Shown piece by piece: positions 42,179-49,431 of a stretch of DNA of 64,000 nucleotides. How positions within the stretch are numbered: position 1 is the stretch's first letter; every line of letters begins with the position of its first letter. The stretch covers positions 1,364,001 to 1,428,000 of the forward strand of contig NZ_JACHMW010000001.1 in assembly GCF_014205115.1 (NCBI RefSeq), written 5' to 3'. The translations under genes were made by a program, and so were the position numbers. This DNA comes from Micrococcus endophyticus. GTDB taxonomy: Bacteria; Actinomycetota; Actinomycetes; Actinomycetales; Micrococcaceae. The notes beneath the pieces are model-generated. The model was not told the DNA's origin and did no database searches. It saw only the letters and a list, made by a program, of their open reading frames with translations.

Positions 42179-43600
42179 ATGCCTACCAAGTACGACCTCG
42201 CCATCATCGGATCCGGAGGCGGAGCATTCGCCGCCGCCATCCGTGCGACCACGCTCGGCAAGTCGGTGGTGATGATCGAGCGCGGGACGCTCGGCGGCAC
42301 CTGCGTGAACACCGGCTGCGTGCCGTCGAAGGCCCTCATCGCCGCTGCCGACACCCGTCACGTCGCCGCCGACGCTTCAGGCCGGTTCCCGGGGATCGCG
42401 GCGACGGCTGAGACAGTGGACATGCCTGCGCTGATCGCCGGGAAGCAGGCGCTGGTCGAGTCGCTGCGCGGCGAGAAGTACGCCGACGTCGCCGACTCCT
42501 ACGGCTGGCAGGTCCGCCGCGGCGATGCATCGTTCGCCGGCGGCCCAGACGCCCCGGTACTGGAGATCATCGCCGGCGACGGGACGGTCGAGACCATCGA
42601 GGCCGACCACTTCCTGGTCGCGACTGGTTCTCGCCCGTGGGCTCCGCCGATCGACGGCCTGGAGGAGACCGGGTACCTGACCTCGACCACGGCAATGGAA
42701 CTCGCTGAGGTTCCTGAGTCGTTGCTGGTGCTCGGCGGCGGCTACGTCGCCCTGGAGCAGGCGCAGCTGTTCGCTCGCCTCGGCTCGCAGGTCACGCTGC
42801 TGGTGCGGTCCCGGCTCGCCTCGAAGGAGGAGCCGGAGGTGTCCAAGGCGCTTCAGGAGGCGTTCGCCGACGAAGGCATCCGCGTCGTCCGCCGCGTGGT
42901 GCCCACCCGGGTCTCCCGCGGCACGGGAGGCGAGGCCGTCGTGACCGCCGACGTGTCCGGCGACTCGCAGGAGTTCCGCGCCGAGCAGGTGCTCGTCGCC
43001 CTCGGACGCCGTCCCGTCACCGATGGCCTGAACCTCGATGCGGTCGGGGTGAAGACCGGGGACTCCGGCGAGGTGGTCGTCTCCGACCGGCTGCGGTCCT
43101 CGAACCCGCGGATCTGGGCCGCGGGCGACGTGACCGGGCACCCCGAGTTCGTCTACGTCGCCGCCCACCACGGCACCCTCGTCGCCGAGAACGCGTTCGC
43201 CGACGCCGATCGTGCCGTCGACTATTCCCGCCTGCCGCGGGTGACGTTCACCGGGCCCGCGATCGGAGCGGTCGGGATGACCGAGAAGGAAGTGCTTGCT
43301 GCGGGGATCCGCTGCGATTGCCGCGTCCTGCCGCTGCACCACGTGCCCCGCGCGCTGGTCAACCGCGACACCCGCGGGTTCATCAAGATCGTCGTGAACG
43401 CCGACACGAACGAGATCCTCGGCCTGACCGCCGTCGCCAAGGACGCCGGAGAGCTCGCCGCCGCCGGTGTCCACGTGCTCGGCAAGACCGTCGCCGAGAT
43501 CGCCGACGCCTGGGCTCCCTACCTGACGATGGCCGAGGGCATCCGGATCGCCGCGAAGGCCTTCACCACCGACCCGTCGCTGCTGTCGTGCTGCGCATGA
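42179..43600 (+). CDS. merA: Mercuric reductase MerA, 473 aa
   Basis: Cytoplasmic FAD disulfide oxidoreductase that reduces Hg(II) to Hg(0) with NADPH. GSGGGA near the N-terminus binds FAD; the redox pair is in GGTCVNTGCVPSK (Cys42, Cys47); the second dinucleotide motif is VLGGGYVALEQAQLF; the C-terminal mercury-binding vicinal cysteines are in SCCA (471-472). The N-terminal heavy-metal domain (NmerA) is absent, as in many actinobacterial MerA. AGGAG precedes the ATG by 6 nt. Driven by the MerR promoter upstream. Confidence 0.93.
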   Translation: MPTKYDLAIIGSGGGAFAAAIRATTLGKSVVMIERGTLGGTCVNTGCVPSKALIAAADTRHVAADASGRFPGIAATAETVDMPALIAGKQALVESLRGEKYADVADSYGWQVRRGDASFAGGPDAPVLEIIAGDGTVETIEADHFLVATGSRPWAPPIDGLEETGYLTSTTAMELAEVPESLLVLGGGYVALEQAQLFARLGSQVTLLVRSRLASKEEPEVSKALQEAFADEGIRVVRRVVPTRVSRGTGGEAVVTADVSGDSQEFRAEQVLVALGRRPVTDGLNLDAVGVKTGDSGEVVVSDRLRSSNPRIWAAGDVTGHPEFVYVAAHHGTLVAENAFADADRAVDYSRLPRVTFTGPAIGAVGMTEKEVLAAGIRCDCRVLPLHHVPRALVNRDTRGFIKIVVNADTNEILGLTAVAKDAGELAAAGVHVLGKTVAEIADAWAPYLTMAEGIRIAAKAFTTDPSLLSCCA

Positions 43601-43640
43601 CCGGCAGCGCAGGCAATCGGGGAGATCTCATCCTGAAGAG

Positions 43641-43952
43641 GTGCAGACGACGAGCGCCGATCAGGACCGCGACGAACGGCGCGCCGGTCCCGTCGTCGCT
43701 GCAGGGACCGGACTGCTCTTGCTGGCATGCTGCGCGCTTCCGTTGCTGCTCTGCTGCGGCCTGCCGCTCATCGCGGCGGGCGGAGCACTCGCAGGCGTCG
43801 GAGGGCTCCTCGGCAATCCCTGGATCATCGGTGCCGGGATCGCCGTCGCGATGGCCGTCACGGCCGGGATGCTCGTCAGGCTACGGCGGCGGCACCGAGG
43901 CCGCAGGACTGGCTGCTGCGAAAATCCTTCGACTGCTGATCGGAACCGGTAG
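43641..43952 (+). CDS. MerT-like small membrane protein with paired cysteines, 103 aa
   Basis: The start is uncertain; GTG at 43641 is used. Two membrane segments are visible; the first contains two vicinal cysteine pairs (ACCALPLLLCCGLP), a pattern that passes Hg(II) across the membrane in MerT/MerF-type transporters. The tail has a further CC (TGCCENP). The gene is 40 bp after merA in the same operon. It is shorter than MerT (about 116 residues) and lacks recognisable MerP, so it is best called MerT/MerF-like. Confidence 0.65.
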   Translation: MQTTSADQDRDERRAGPVVAAGTGLLLLACCALPLLLCCGLPLIAAGGALAGVGGLLGNPWIIGAGIAVAMAVTAGMLVRLRRRHRGRRTGCCENPSTADRNR

Positions 43953-43970
43953 CTCGATCGGATCCAGCCA

Positions 43971-44638
43971 TCACCGCCAACGGGGCCACCTCGGCATCCC
44001 GCGGCCCTTCCAGGTCTCCACGAGACCGGCGACCCAGCGGACGGACGCGAAGAGTCCGTAGCCGGCCCCGGCGAGGCCCATGGAGCCCACGAGCCAGCGA
44101 CCGATCCCGAGCCACACGCTCCCGTCCACGTCGAGGGCCCACTGAGCGCCCGTGATAAGCCCGGCGACGGCCATCCAAACACCCGCGACGATCACTGCGA
44201 CCGGCAGCAGCGCGAGGCACATCGACGCGGCGACAGACCAAAGCTGACGGGCCTCCAGCTTCGCCGTTGTGGCGATGATCTTTTCGGCCCGCTCGTTCGC
44301 GGCGTCAATCTTGGCTGTTGCCACGGCCCCGGCGTCGGCAGCGGCCCTCTCGATCGACTGCACAGCCTGATCCCGGGCCGTGCTGATCGCACTCGTCGCC
44401 TCGGCGCTGGCTTGGGTGATCGACTCCCGCCAGGCCTTCTGCGCACCGTTCGCGGCCCGCTCGAACTTAGCCCGGCTCTCATCGAGATGCTTGGCGGCAG
44501 CCTCGGACTTAGAGGCTGAGCCCTTCAGACTCTCCCCGTTGAGGTTCACGCTCATACCCGCGAGAGTGGACGCGATTCCGGCGAGCAGTTCGCTGTTCTC
44601 GTTCGACTCCGGCGGCGGCGACGTTGAGGTCAGCAGAA
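43971..44638 (-). pseudogene. Coiled-coil membrane protein, 5'-truncated paralog
   Basis: The minus frame ends at 43971 with WPRWR. It has a Glu/Ala-rich coiled coil (SESITQ/AEATSAISTARDQ region), then EARQLWSVAASMCLALLPVAVIVAGVWM, a second hydrophobic helix and FASVRWVAGLVETWKGRG. It aligns over its full length with the plus-strand gene at 44664, but the first 20-25 codons are missing and no start codon lies at the expected place; ATG at 44555 is the first inside. It probably derives from a mobilisation or plasmid-maintenance gene. Function unknown. Confidence 0.6.
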
Positions 44639-44663
44639 GAAGCTCGCGGGGTTGGTGAAGGTC

Positions 44664-45386
44664 ATGGACGAGGAGACGACGAGGCGGCTGGAGCGGATCA
44701 CGGCCCCAGCGTCGACCTCCTCGCCCTCCAGCGACGTGTCCGCGAGGATCGCGAGTATCGAGAGCAGGCAGAACGAGATCGCGAGCACGCTCGACGAGTT
44801 CGCGCAGAGTCTCAACGGCGAGAGCTTGAACGCCGCGTCGCGGAGCTTGGTCGTGGAGGCGCAGAAGAATCGCGCGGCTACGGTCTCGGCGATTGAGGGA
44901 CTCAGGGCGCAGGCCGCGGCGAACCAGAAGCTCGTGAGCCAGGTCGGCGGTGCTCTGCAGCGGATCGAGAAGCGCACCGAGGAACAGGTCAAGGAGGCCG
45001 TCGAGCAGGTCACCGGGGAGGCCTCGGCCACGATGACGGCGAACCTCGACGCCTCGAACGAGCGGGCCGAACGGATCATGGAAGCGACGGCGAAGCTGGA
45101 GGCCCGTCAGCTCTGGTCGGCTGCCGCCGCGATGTGCCTGGCCCTCCTGCCGGTGGTCGTGGTCGTGGCCGGGCTCTGGATGGGCATCGCTGGGCTCATC
45201 ACGGGCACTCAGTGGGCGATGGACGTGGACGGGCACGTTTGGCTCGGCATCGGACGCTGGCTTGTGGTCGCCGTGGGCATCACCGGGGCCGGCTACGGGC
45301 TCTTCGCGTCCGTCCGCTGGGCCGCCGGCCTCGTGGAGACCTGGAAGGGGCGCGGGTTGCCGAAGTGGCCCCGCTGGCGCAAATAG
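44664..45386 (+). CDS. Coiled-coil protein with two C-terminal membrane helices, 240 aa
   Basis: Residues 1-145 form a polar coiled coil (DEETTRRLERITAP, ASIESRQNEIASTLDEFAQSL, LQRIEKRTEEQVKEAVEQ). Two membrane helices follow (AAAMCLALLPVVVVVAGLWMG and GRWLVVAVGITGAGYGLFA), and a basic Trp-rich end (WKGRGLPKWPRWRK). The layout recalls accessory proteins encoded beside relaxases on small actinobacterial mobilisable plasmids (MobB/MobC-like), which is my best guess. The frame is also open to TTG at 44652. Its paralog lies head to head at 43971-44638. Confidence 0.6.
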   Translation: MDEETTRRLERITAPASTSSPSSDVSARIASIESRQNEIASTLDEFAQSLNGESLNAASRSLVVEAQKNRAATVSAIEGLRAQAAANQKLVSQVGGALQRIEKRTEEQVKEAVEQVTGEASATMTANLDASNERAERIMEATAKLEARQLWSAAAAMCLALLPVVVVVAGLWMGIAGLITGTQWAMDVDGHVWLGIGRWLVVAVGITGAGYGLFASVRWAAGLVETWKGRGLPKWPRWRK

Positions 45387-45438
45387 GTGACCCAGGTCCC
45401 GAGGGCAAGCGCGCGAAGCGCGTGCGGCAGCCATGAAC

Positions 45439-45472
45439 GAAGGACCCCGCGACACGAGTCACGGGGTCCTTC
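45439..45472. terminator. Bidirectional terminator
   Basis: GAAGGACCCCG and CGGGGTCCTTC form a perfect 11-bp stem with a 12-nt loop between the convergent genes ending at 45386 and 45504. Confidence 0.75.
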
Positions 45473-45503
45473 ACCGTGATCGGGCGCTGCGGCGTCCCCG
45501 GGC

Positions 45504-46211
45504 TTATTCCTCGATCTCGCCACCGATAGCGCGCAGGTGCTCGCGGAACGTCGTGCCGTGCTGTTCTCGCGCGGTGAGGAACTCGGGGAACCTGGCTTGT
45601 TCGCGCAGGCTGGTTCCGGTGCGCATCAGAGCCGCCTGCTTCCGTTCGGTGTCGCGGATTCCTGCCGCGGTCTCGGCGATCTCGGCGGCGCGATCCAGCG
45701 GCAGGAACAGCACACCGTCGTCGTCGCCGAGCACGAAGTCCTCGCCGGTGACCGTGTGCTCGCCGACGTTCGCCGAAGCGAGGGCATCCGAGCCCTGCGG
45801 GTCGAGGCGCTGCGGGCCTGCGGGCAGCGCGCCCAGGCTGTAGACAGGCAGGCGGATCGCGCGCAGTTCGCGCGAGTCGCGGTGCAGACCGTGGATCACG
45901 ATCCCGGCGAGCCCTTCCTGCGCGGCTTCGAGGGTCACGAGGTCGCCAACGCAGGCCTCGTCGGTGCGACCGCCGTTGTCCACGACGAGCATGTCGCCAG
46001 GCTGCGAGTTCTCGATAGCTTCGAGGAACACGTCCACGCTGCCGACGTGCCGGGCTGGGAGTGCCCGCCCGACGACGTGCGTCTCCTCCCACAGCGGACT
46101 CATGCCCGCCGGAGCCTGGCGGACGGGGATGCCGAGGCGCATCACGGCGTCGGCGACGTGCGGGGTGCTCAGGTCCAAGTACAGGCGCTGGAGTTCGTTG
46201 GTCCTAATCAC
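45504..46211 (-). CDS. RraA-like (HMG/CHA aldolase family) protein, 235 aa
   Basis: GTG at 46211 overlaps the MerB-like stop. The protein has the RraA/aldolase fold signature: STPHVADAVMRLG, GDMLVVDNGGRTDEACVGDLVTLEA, GIVIHGLHRDSRELRAIRLPVYSLG and DFVLGDDDGVLFLP. Members include RNase E inhibitors and 4-hydroxy-4-methyl-2-oxoglutarate or related aldolases; the GDxxxxD-type metal site favours an aldolase/decarboxylase. Substrate unknown. It is third in an operon with DUF2000 and MerB-like genes, an unusual combination. Confidence 0.75.
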   Translation of the reverse strand: MIRTNELQRLYLDLSTPHVADAVMRLGIPVRQAPAGMSPLWEETHVVGRALPARHVGSVDVFLEAIENSQPGDMLVVDNGGRTDEACVGDLVTLEAAQEGLAGIVIHGLHRDSRELRAIRLPVYSLGALPAGPQRLDPQGSDALASANVGEHTVTGEDFVLGDDDGVLFLPLDRAAEIAETAAGIRDTERKQAALMRTGTSLREQARFPEFLTAREQHGTTFREHLRAIGGEIEE

Positions 46212-46909
46212 GGCAGTTCCCAGAACTCCCCAGTAAGCCCGCGTTCTTCGAGCAGTCGCTGGTTGTGCTCGCGGGTGTGAGGCGTGAAGTCCGGGTCGAT
46301 GCGGTCCCCGTACCAGGCCTGCGCGAGGTCCCAGACGGTGCGGGCCGCGGCGACGTAGCCCTGGCCCGGCGCGTGCTCGGCGGTCCACTGCTCGGCATGC
46401 TCGCGCGTGCAGAACAGCCGGATCATCGTGCAGGTGCCCACGACGTCCTCCCACCACTCGGCCGCGGGCCGCGGGAACCGAACGGCGTGCTCGCCTTCTG
46501 GCGGCGTGTTGGGTCCGGCGACGACGGAGAGGTGCTCGCCGCACTGCGGGCAGGCGGTATCGATGCGGACGTCGAGCTTCAGGGCGGCGCTGATGCCGAA
46601 GGAATCCCAGGCGCACCCGCCCCACCAGCGCCGGTCGTCGTGGCCATCGACAGGGGTCAGGACGAACGCCATCGGCGCGGCGGTGAACGGGTGGGCCATC
46701 CGAATCCGGTCGCCCTCGGCGCTGAGCACCAGGGCGTGCGCGTCGGCCAGCTCGTGGAGCAGCTCCTGCACGCGCGCGGGCTCGCTGCCGGTCCTGCGGG
46801 CCAGCTCTCCCACGGAGGGCGCGCGGCCCTCGGTGGCCAGCGTCTCGTAGACCAGATCGCGGACGCGGCGGCTCTCGGGGTGCTGCATCGAGTCGCGGTA
46901 CTCAGTCAT
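46208..46909 (-). CDS. Organomercurial lyase-like protein (MerB family), 233 aa
   Basis: A winged-helix-like N-terminus (SVGELARRTGSEPARVQELLHEL) precedes the MerB core: WWGGCAWDSFGISAAL with Cys99 and Asp102, and GTCTMIRLFC with Cys160. These match spacing of the C-D-C catalytic residues of MerB (Cys96, Asp99, Cys159), which cleaves C-Hg bonds. Extra cysteines (CPQC, 120-123) are present. It is not in the merA operon but in a separate minus-strand operon. Catalytic residues are intact, so lyase activity is plausible. Confidence 0.75.
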   Translation of the reverse strand: MTEYRDSMQHPESRRVRDLVYETLATEGRAPSVGELARRTGSEPARVQELLHELADAHALVLSAEGDRIRMAHPFTAAPMAFVLTPVDGHDDRRWWGGCAWDSFGISAALKLDVRIDTACPQCGEHLSVVAGPNTPPEGEHAVRFPRPAAEWWEDVVGTCTMIRLFCTREHAEQWTAEHAPGQGYVAAARTVWDLAQAWYGDRIDPDFTPHTREHNQRLLEERGLTGEFWELP

Positions 46910-47354
46910 GGAACCGTGCTCCCTTCACGACGCGGTCCACGGCGTTGCGCGGGCCGCGCACGGCGATGCCGACCAGGTCCAGGTCATCCGATGGGACCGC
47001 CGCGACGGCGGCGCGGTTGGCCTCGTCGTGGCCGGTGGCAAACAGCTCGCGGGTATAGATCGCGAGCGTCACGTCGTCCCGGGTCGAGGCCTTGGCGCGG
47101 GCCTTGCCCAGCAACTCGGCGTCGGCACTCATCACCATCACGGGCTCTCGGAGCATCGGCGAGTACTCGGTGCCGTCGGCATCGCGGTATGGGTCGCCGG
47201 TCAGCCCTTCGTCGCTGGTGGCGATGCCGGACATGAGGAACGCGGTCACGTTCAGCTCCTGCCACACGGCCAGCCCTTCGGCGAGCACGACCACCACCTT
47301 GGTGTCGAACCGCACCGCCGCAGCCGCTTCTGGGGCCTTCGTCTCTGTGGTCAT
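46902..47354 (-). CDS. DUF2000-family protein, 150 aa
   Basis: The sequence (DTKVVVVLAEGLAVWQELNVTAFLMSGIA, PYRDADGTEYSPMLREPVMVMSA, ELFATGHDEANRAAVAAV, DLVGIAVRGPRNAVDRVVKGARF) fits the DUF2000 pattern, a small alpha/beta protein of the peptidyl-tRNA hydrolase-2-like fold with unknown function. It is first in the operon with the MerB-like and RraA-like genes (8-bp overlap with the next). It is divergently placed from nothing; the Lrp gene upstream reads in the same direction 45 bp away. Confidence 0.7.
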   Translation of the reverse strand: MTTETKAPEAAAAVRFDTKVVVVLAEGLAVWQELNVTAFLMSGIATSDEGLTGDPYRDADGTEYSPMLREPVMVMSADAELLGKARAKASTRDDVTLAIYTRELFATGHDEANRAAVAAVPSDDLDLVGIAVRGPRNAVDRVVKGARFHD

Positions 47355-47399
47355 GTCCTAGTCCTTCTTCCTCGTTCGTTGGTCAATGCATTGCTCTTC

Positions 47400-47849
47400 T
47401 CAGATGGGTGCGTGGTGGTCGACGACCGTCTTCATCACGAGCGTCGAGGTCAGCCGCTGCACGCCGGGAAGCAGCGAGAGCTGCTGGTCGTACAGCTCCT
47501 GGTAGTGCTGCTTCGAGGCTGCCGCCACGAACAGTTGGTAGTCGGGCTCGCCGAACAGGCGGTGTGCTTGGACGACGTTCGGGATCTTCGCGACGGCTTC
47601 CTCGAACGCGGCGACGGCGGTGCCGTCCCCGGCCTTCATCGTCACGAAGACAAGCGCCTCGAACGGCATGCCGAGCAGGTCCAGGTCGAGGTCGATGCTG
47701 AACCCGCGGATCACCCCGGATGCTTCCAGGTCGCGAAAGCGTCGGTGGCAGGCCGAGAGGCTCAGCCCCACCTTCGAAGCGACATTGGTCATCGTCGCCC
47801 GCCCGTCCTGCTGGAGGAGGGAGAGGATCTCCCGGTCAAGTGCGTCCAC
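47400..47849 (-). CDS. Lrp/AsnC-family transcriptional regulator, 149 aa
   Basis: An N-terminal HTH (LDREILSLLQQDGRATMTNVASKVGLSLSACHRRFRDLEASGVI) is followed by the RAM ligand-binding domain (ALVFVTMKAG, GEPDYQLFVAA, GVQRLTSTLVMKTV). Such regulators sense amino acids. The gene is divergent from the LysE-type exporter at 47961 with a dyad between, so it probably controls it. Confidence 0.88.
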   Translation of the reverse strand: MDALDREILSLLQQDGRATMTNVASKVGLSLSACHRRFRDLEASGVIRGFSIDLDLDLLGMPFEALVFVTMKAGDGTAVAAFEEAVAKIPNVVQAHRLFGEPDYQLFVAAASKQHYQELYDQQLSLLPGVQRLTSTLVMKTVVDHHAPI

Positions 47850-47878
47850 GGTGGAATAGTCTCCCGCATCGCGCCGTC

Positions 47879-47903
47879 ATGTGCAACATACTACAAAGCA
47901 CAT
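47879..47903. promoter_or_regulatory. Operator-like dyad between Lrp and LysE genes
   Basis: ATGTGC and GCACAT flank 13 bp of AT-rich sequence, in the 111-bp divergent spacer. Size and AT core suit an Lrp-type dimer site. Confidence 0.45.
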
Positions 47904-47960
47904 TGCGCGCGATCTCGAATAATCTTGTGCCCTAGCCAAGGATTGCAGGAGGAACTGCTG

Positions 47961-48590
47961 GTGGATGTCGGGTTGATGGTCGCGTTCTGGGGAGTGTCGA
48001 TGCTGTTCGTCATCACGCCCGGGGTGGACTGGGCGTACGCGATCGCGTCGGGCGTGAAGCACCGCACTGGGATGCTGCCCGCGGTGTCGGGCATGCTAGC
48101 CGGGCATCTGGTGGCGACGCTCGTCGTGGCCGCCGGGGTCGCTGCGGTCCTCGCCGCGTCGCCCGTCGCGATGACGGTGCTCACCGTTGCAGGGGCCGCT
48201 TACCTCATCTGGCTCGGCGTCGGCGCGCTGCGGCACCCCGCGACCCCGGACCTCACCGGCCAGACAGCGCCAACGGGCGGACGCAAACTGTTCGCCAAGG
48301 GCATCGGCATCAGCCTGCTGAACCCGAAGGTGTTCCTGCTGTTCCTGGCCCTGCTCCCGCAGTTCACCAGCGCGAACGCGCCGTGGCCGGTAGGTGCGCA
48401 GATGGTTCTGCTCGGGGCGCTGCATGTCGCGAACTGCGCGGTCGTCTACTTCGCCGTCGGCTACGGGGCGGCCGCGGTGCTGACCAGGCGTCCGAAGGCT
48501 GCGAAGGTCGTGGGCATCGTCTCCGGCATCGTAATGATTGCGCTCGGCGTCCTGCTCGCCGGAGAGAAGGCGGCCGAAGCGTTCCTGTAG
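47961..48590 (+). CDS. LysE/RhtB-family amino-acid exporter, 209 aa
   Basis: GTG at 47961 follows AGGAGGAACTGCTG. Six hydrophobic segments match LysE family exporters, with the early VITPGVDWAYAIASGVKHRTG motif, then ASPVAMTVLTVAGAAYLIWLG and KGIGISLLNPKVFLLFLALLPQF. It exports an amino acid or analogue. It is the last gene of the inserted element; its stop is 8 bp from the right inverted repeat. Confidence 0.88.
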   Translation: MDVGLMVAFWGVSMLFVITPGVDWAYAIASGVKHRTGMLPAVSGMLAGHLVATLVVAAGVAAVLAASPVAMTVLTVAGAAYLIWLGVGALRHPATPDLTGQTAPTGGRKLFAKGIGISLLNPKVFLLFLALLPQFTSANAPWPVGAQMVLLGALHVANCAVVYFAVGYGAAAVLTRRPKAAKVVGIVSGIVMIALGVLLAGEKAAEAFL

Positions 48591-48598
48591 TTGTACGC

Positions 48599-48622
48599 CA
48601 GTGCTACAACGCGAATATGCGC
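48599..48622 (-). repeat. Right terminal inverted repeat of the mercury element
   Basis: Reads GCGCATATTCGCGTTGTAGC inward on the minus strand, the imperfect partner of 41640-41663. TA (48623-48624) follows, and then the interrupted gene resumes. Confidence 0.75.
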
Positions 48623-49393
48623 TACGAGAACCCCCTGTACATGGCCGAGGCCGCCGCCACCGCGGACCTGCTGGCCGGCGGACGCCTCGAGCTCGGCGTC
48701 TCGCGCGACTCCCCCGAGGCCGCGAAGGACGGGCAGGCCCAGTTCGGCTACGAGCTCTCCGACGGGCAGACGTGGGCGGGCGTGACCCGCGAGCGCGGCC
48801 GCCGCTTCCTCGCCGCGGTGCGCGGCGAGGGGATCGCGACGCCGGACCTCGCCTCCGGCTGGGCCCATTCGAGCGCGCCCCTGCGGATCGAGCCGCACTC
48901 CCCCGGCCTGGCGGACCGCATCTGGTGGGGTTCGGGCTCGGCGGGCTCGGCCGTGGAGGCCGCCAAGGACGGGTACGACATGCTCTCCTCCACGCTGCTG
49001 CTCCAGGACGACGGCCGCCCCTTCCACGTGCAGCAGGCCGACCAGATCGCCGGCTACCTCGAGGCGTACGAGGCCGCGGGGCACGCCGGGACGGGCCGCA
49101 CGGCGGTGACCCGCTCCGCGTTCGTCATCCAGGACCACGAGGACGAGCTGTACTTCGGCCGGGACCGGAACTCGCGCGAGTCCGCCGGCATGCTCGACGG
49201 CGGACGGGCCCGCTCCGGTCCCACCTACGCGGGCTCGGCGGAGGAGGTCGCGGAGAAGCTCGCCGCGGACGACGCCGTCCAGGCCGCCGACTGGGTGCTC
49301 TTCGCCAACCCGAACCAGCTCGGCCCCGAGTACAACGCGAAGATCTTCGCCGGCTGGGCCGAGGTGTGGCGCCTGCTCGACTGGGACCGCTGA
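48623..49393 (+). pseudogene. Luciferase-like monooxygenase, C-terminal piece
   Basis: From the element border the frame continues the broken oxidoreductase: RYENPLYMAEAAATADLLAGGRLELGVSR, then SGWAHSSAPLRIEPHSPGLADRIWWGSGS, and a C-terminus ending WRLLDWDR. No start codon and promoter of its own are evident near the border, although ATG at 48617 or 48641 could start a fragment. It is the downstream part of the gene beginning at 41371. Confidence 0.88.
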
Positions 49394-49431
49394 CGGGAGG
49401 CTGAGGGGGCGGGTGTGACAGGCTGGGGCCG

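Larger units (their letters stand above)
41640..48622. mobile_element. Mercury-resistance element without transposase, inserted in a monooxygenase gene
   Basis: The element splits one gene: removing it and one flanking TA restores DLRYENPLYM. Its ends read GCGCATAT...GTTGTAGC inward on both sides as imperfect inverted repeats, with TA flanking each side. It carries merR, merA, a MerT-like gene, two paralogous coiled-coil membrane genes, an RraA/MerB/DUF2000-like operon and an Lrp/LysE pair. No transposase or recombinase frame was found inside, so it was probably mobilised in trans or has lost its transposase. Confidence 0.8.
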
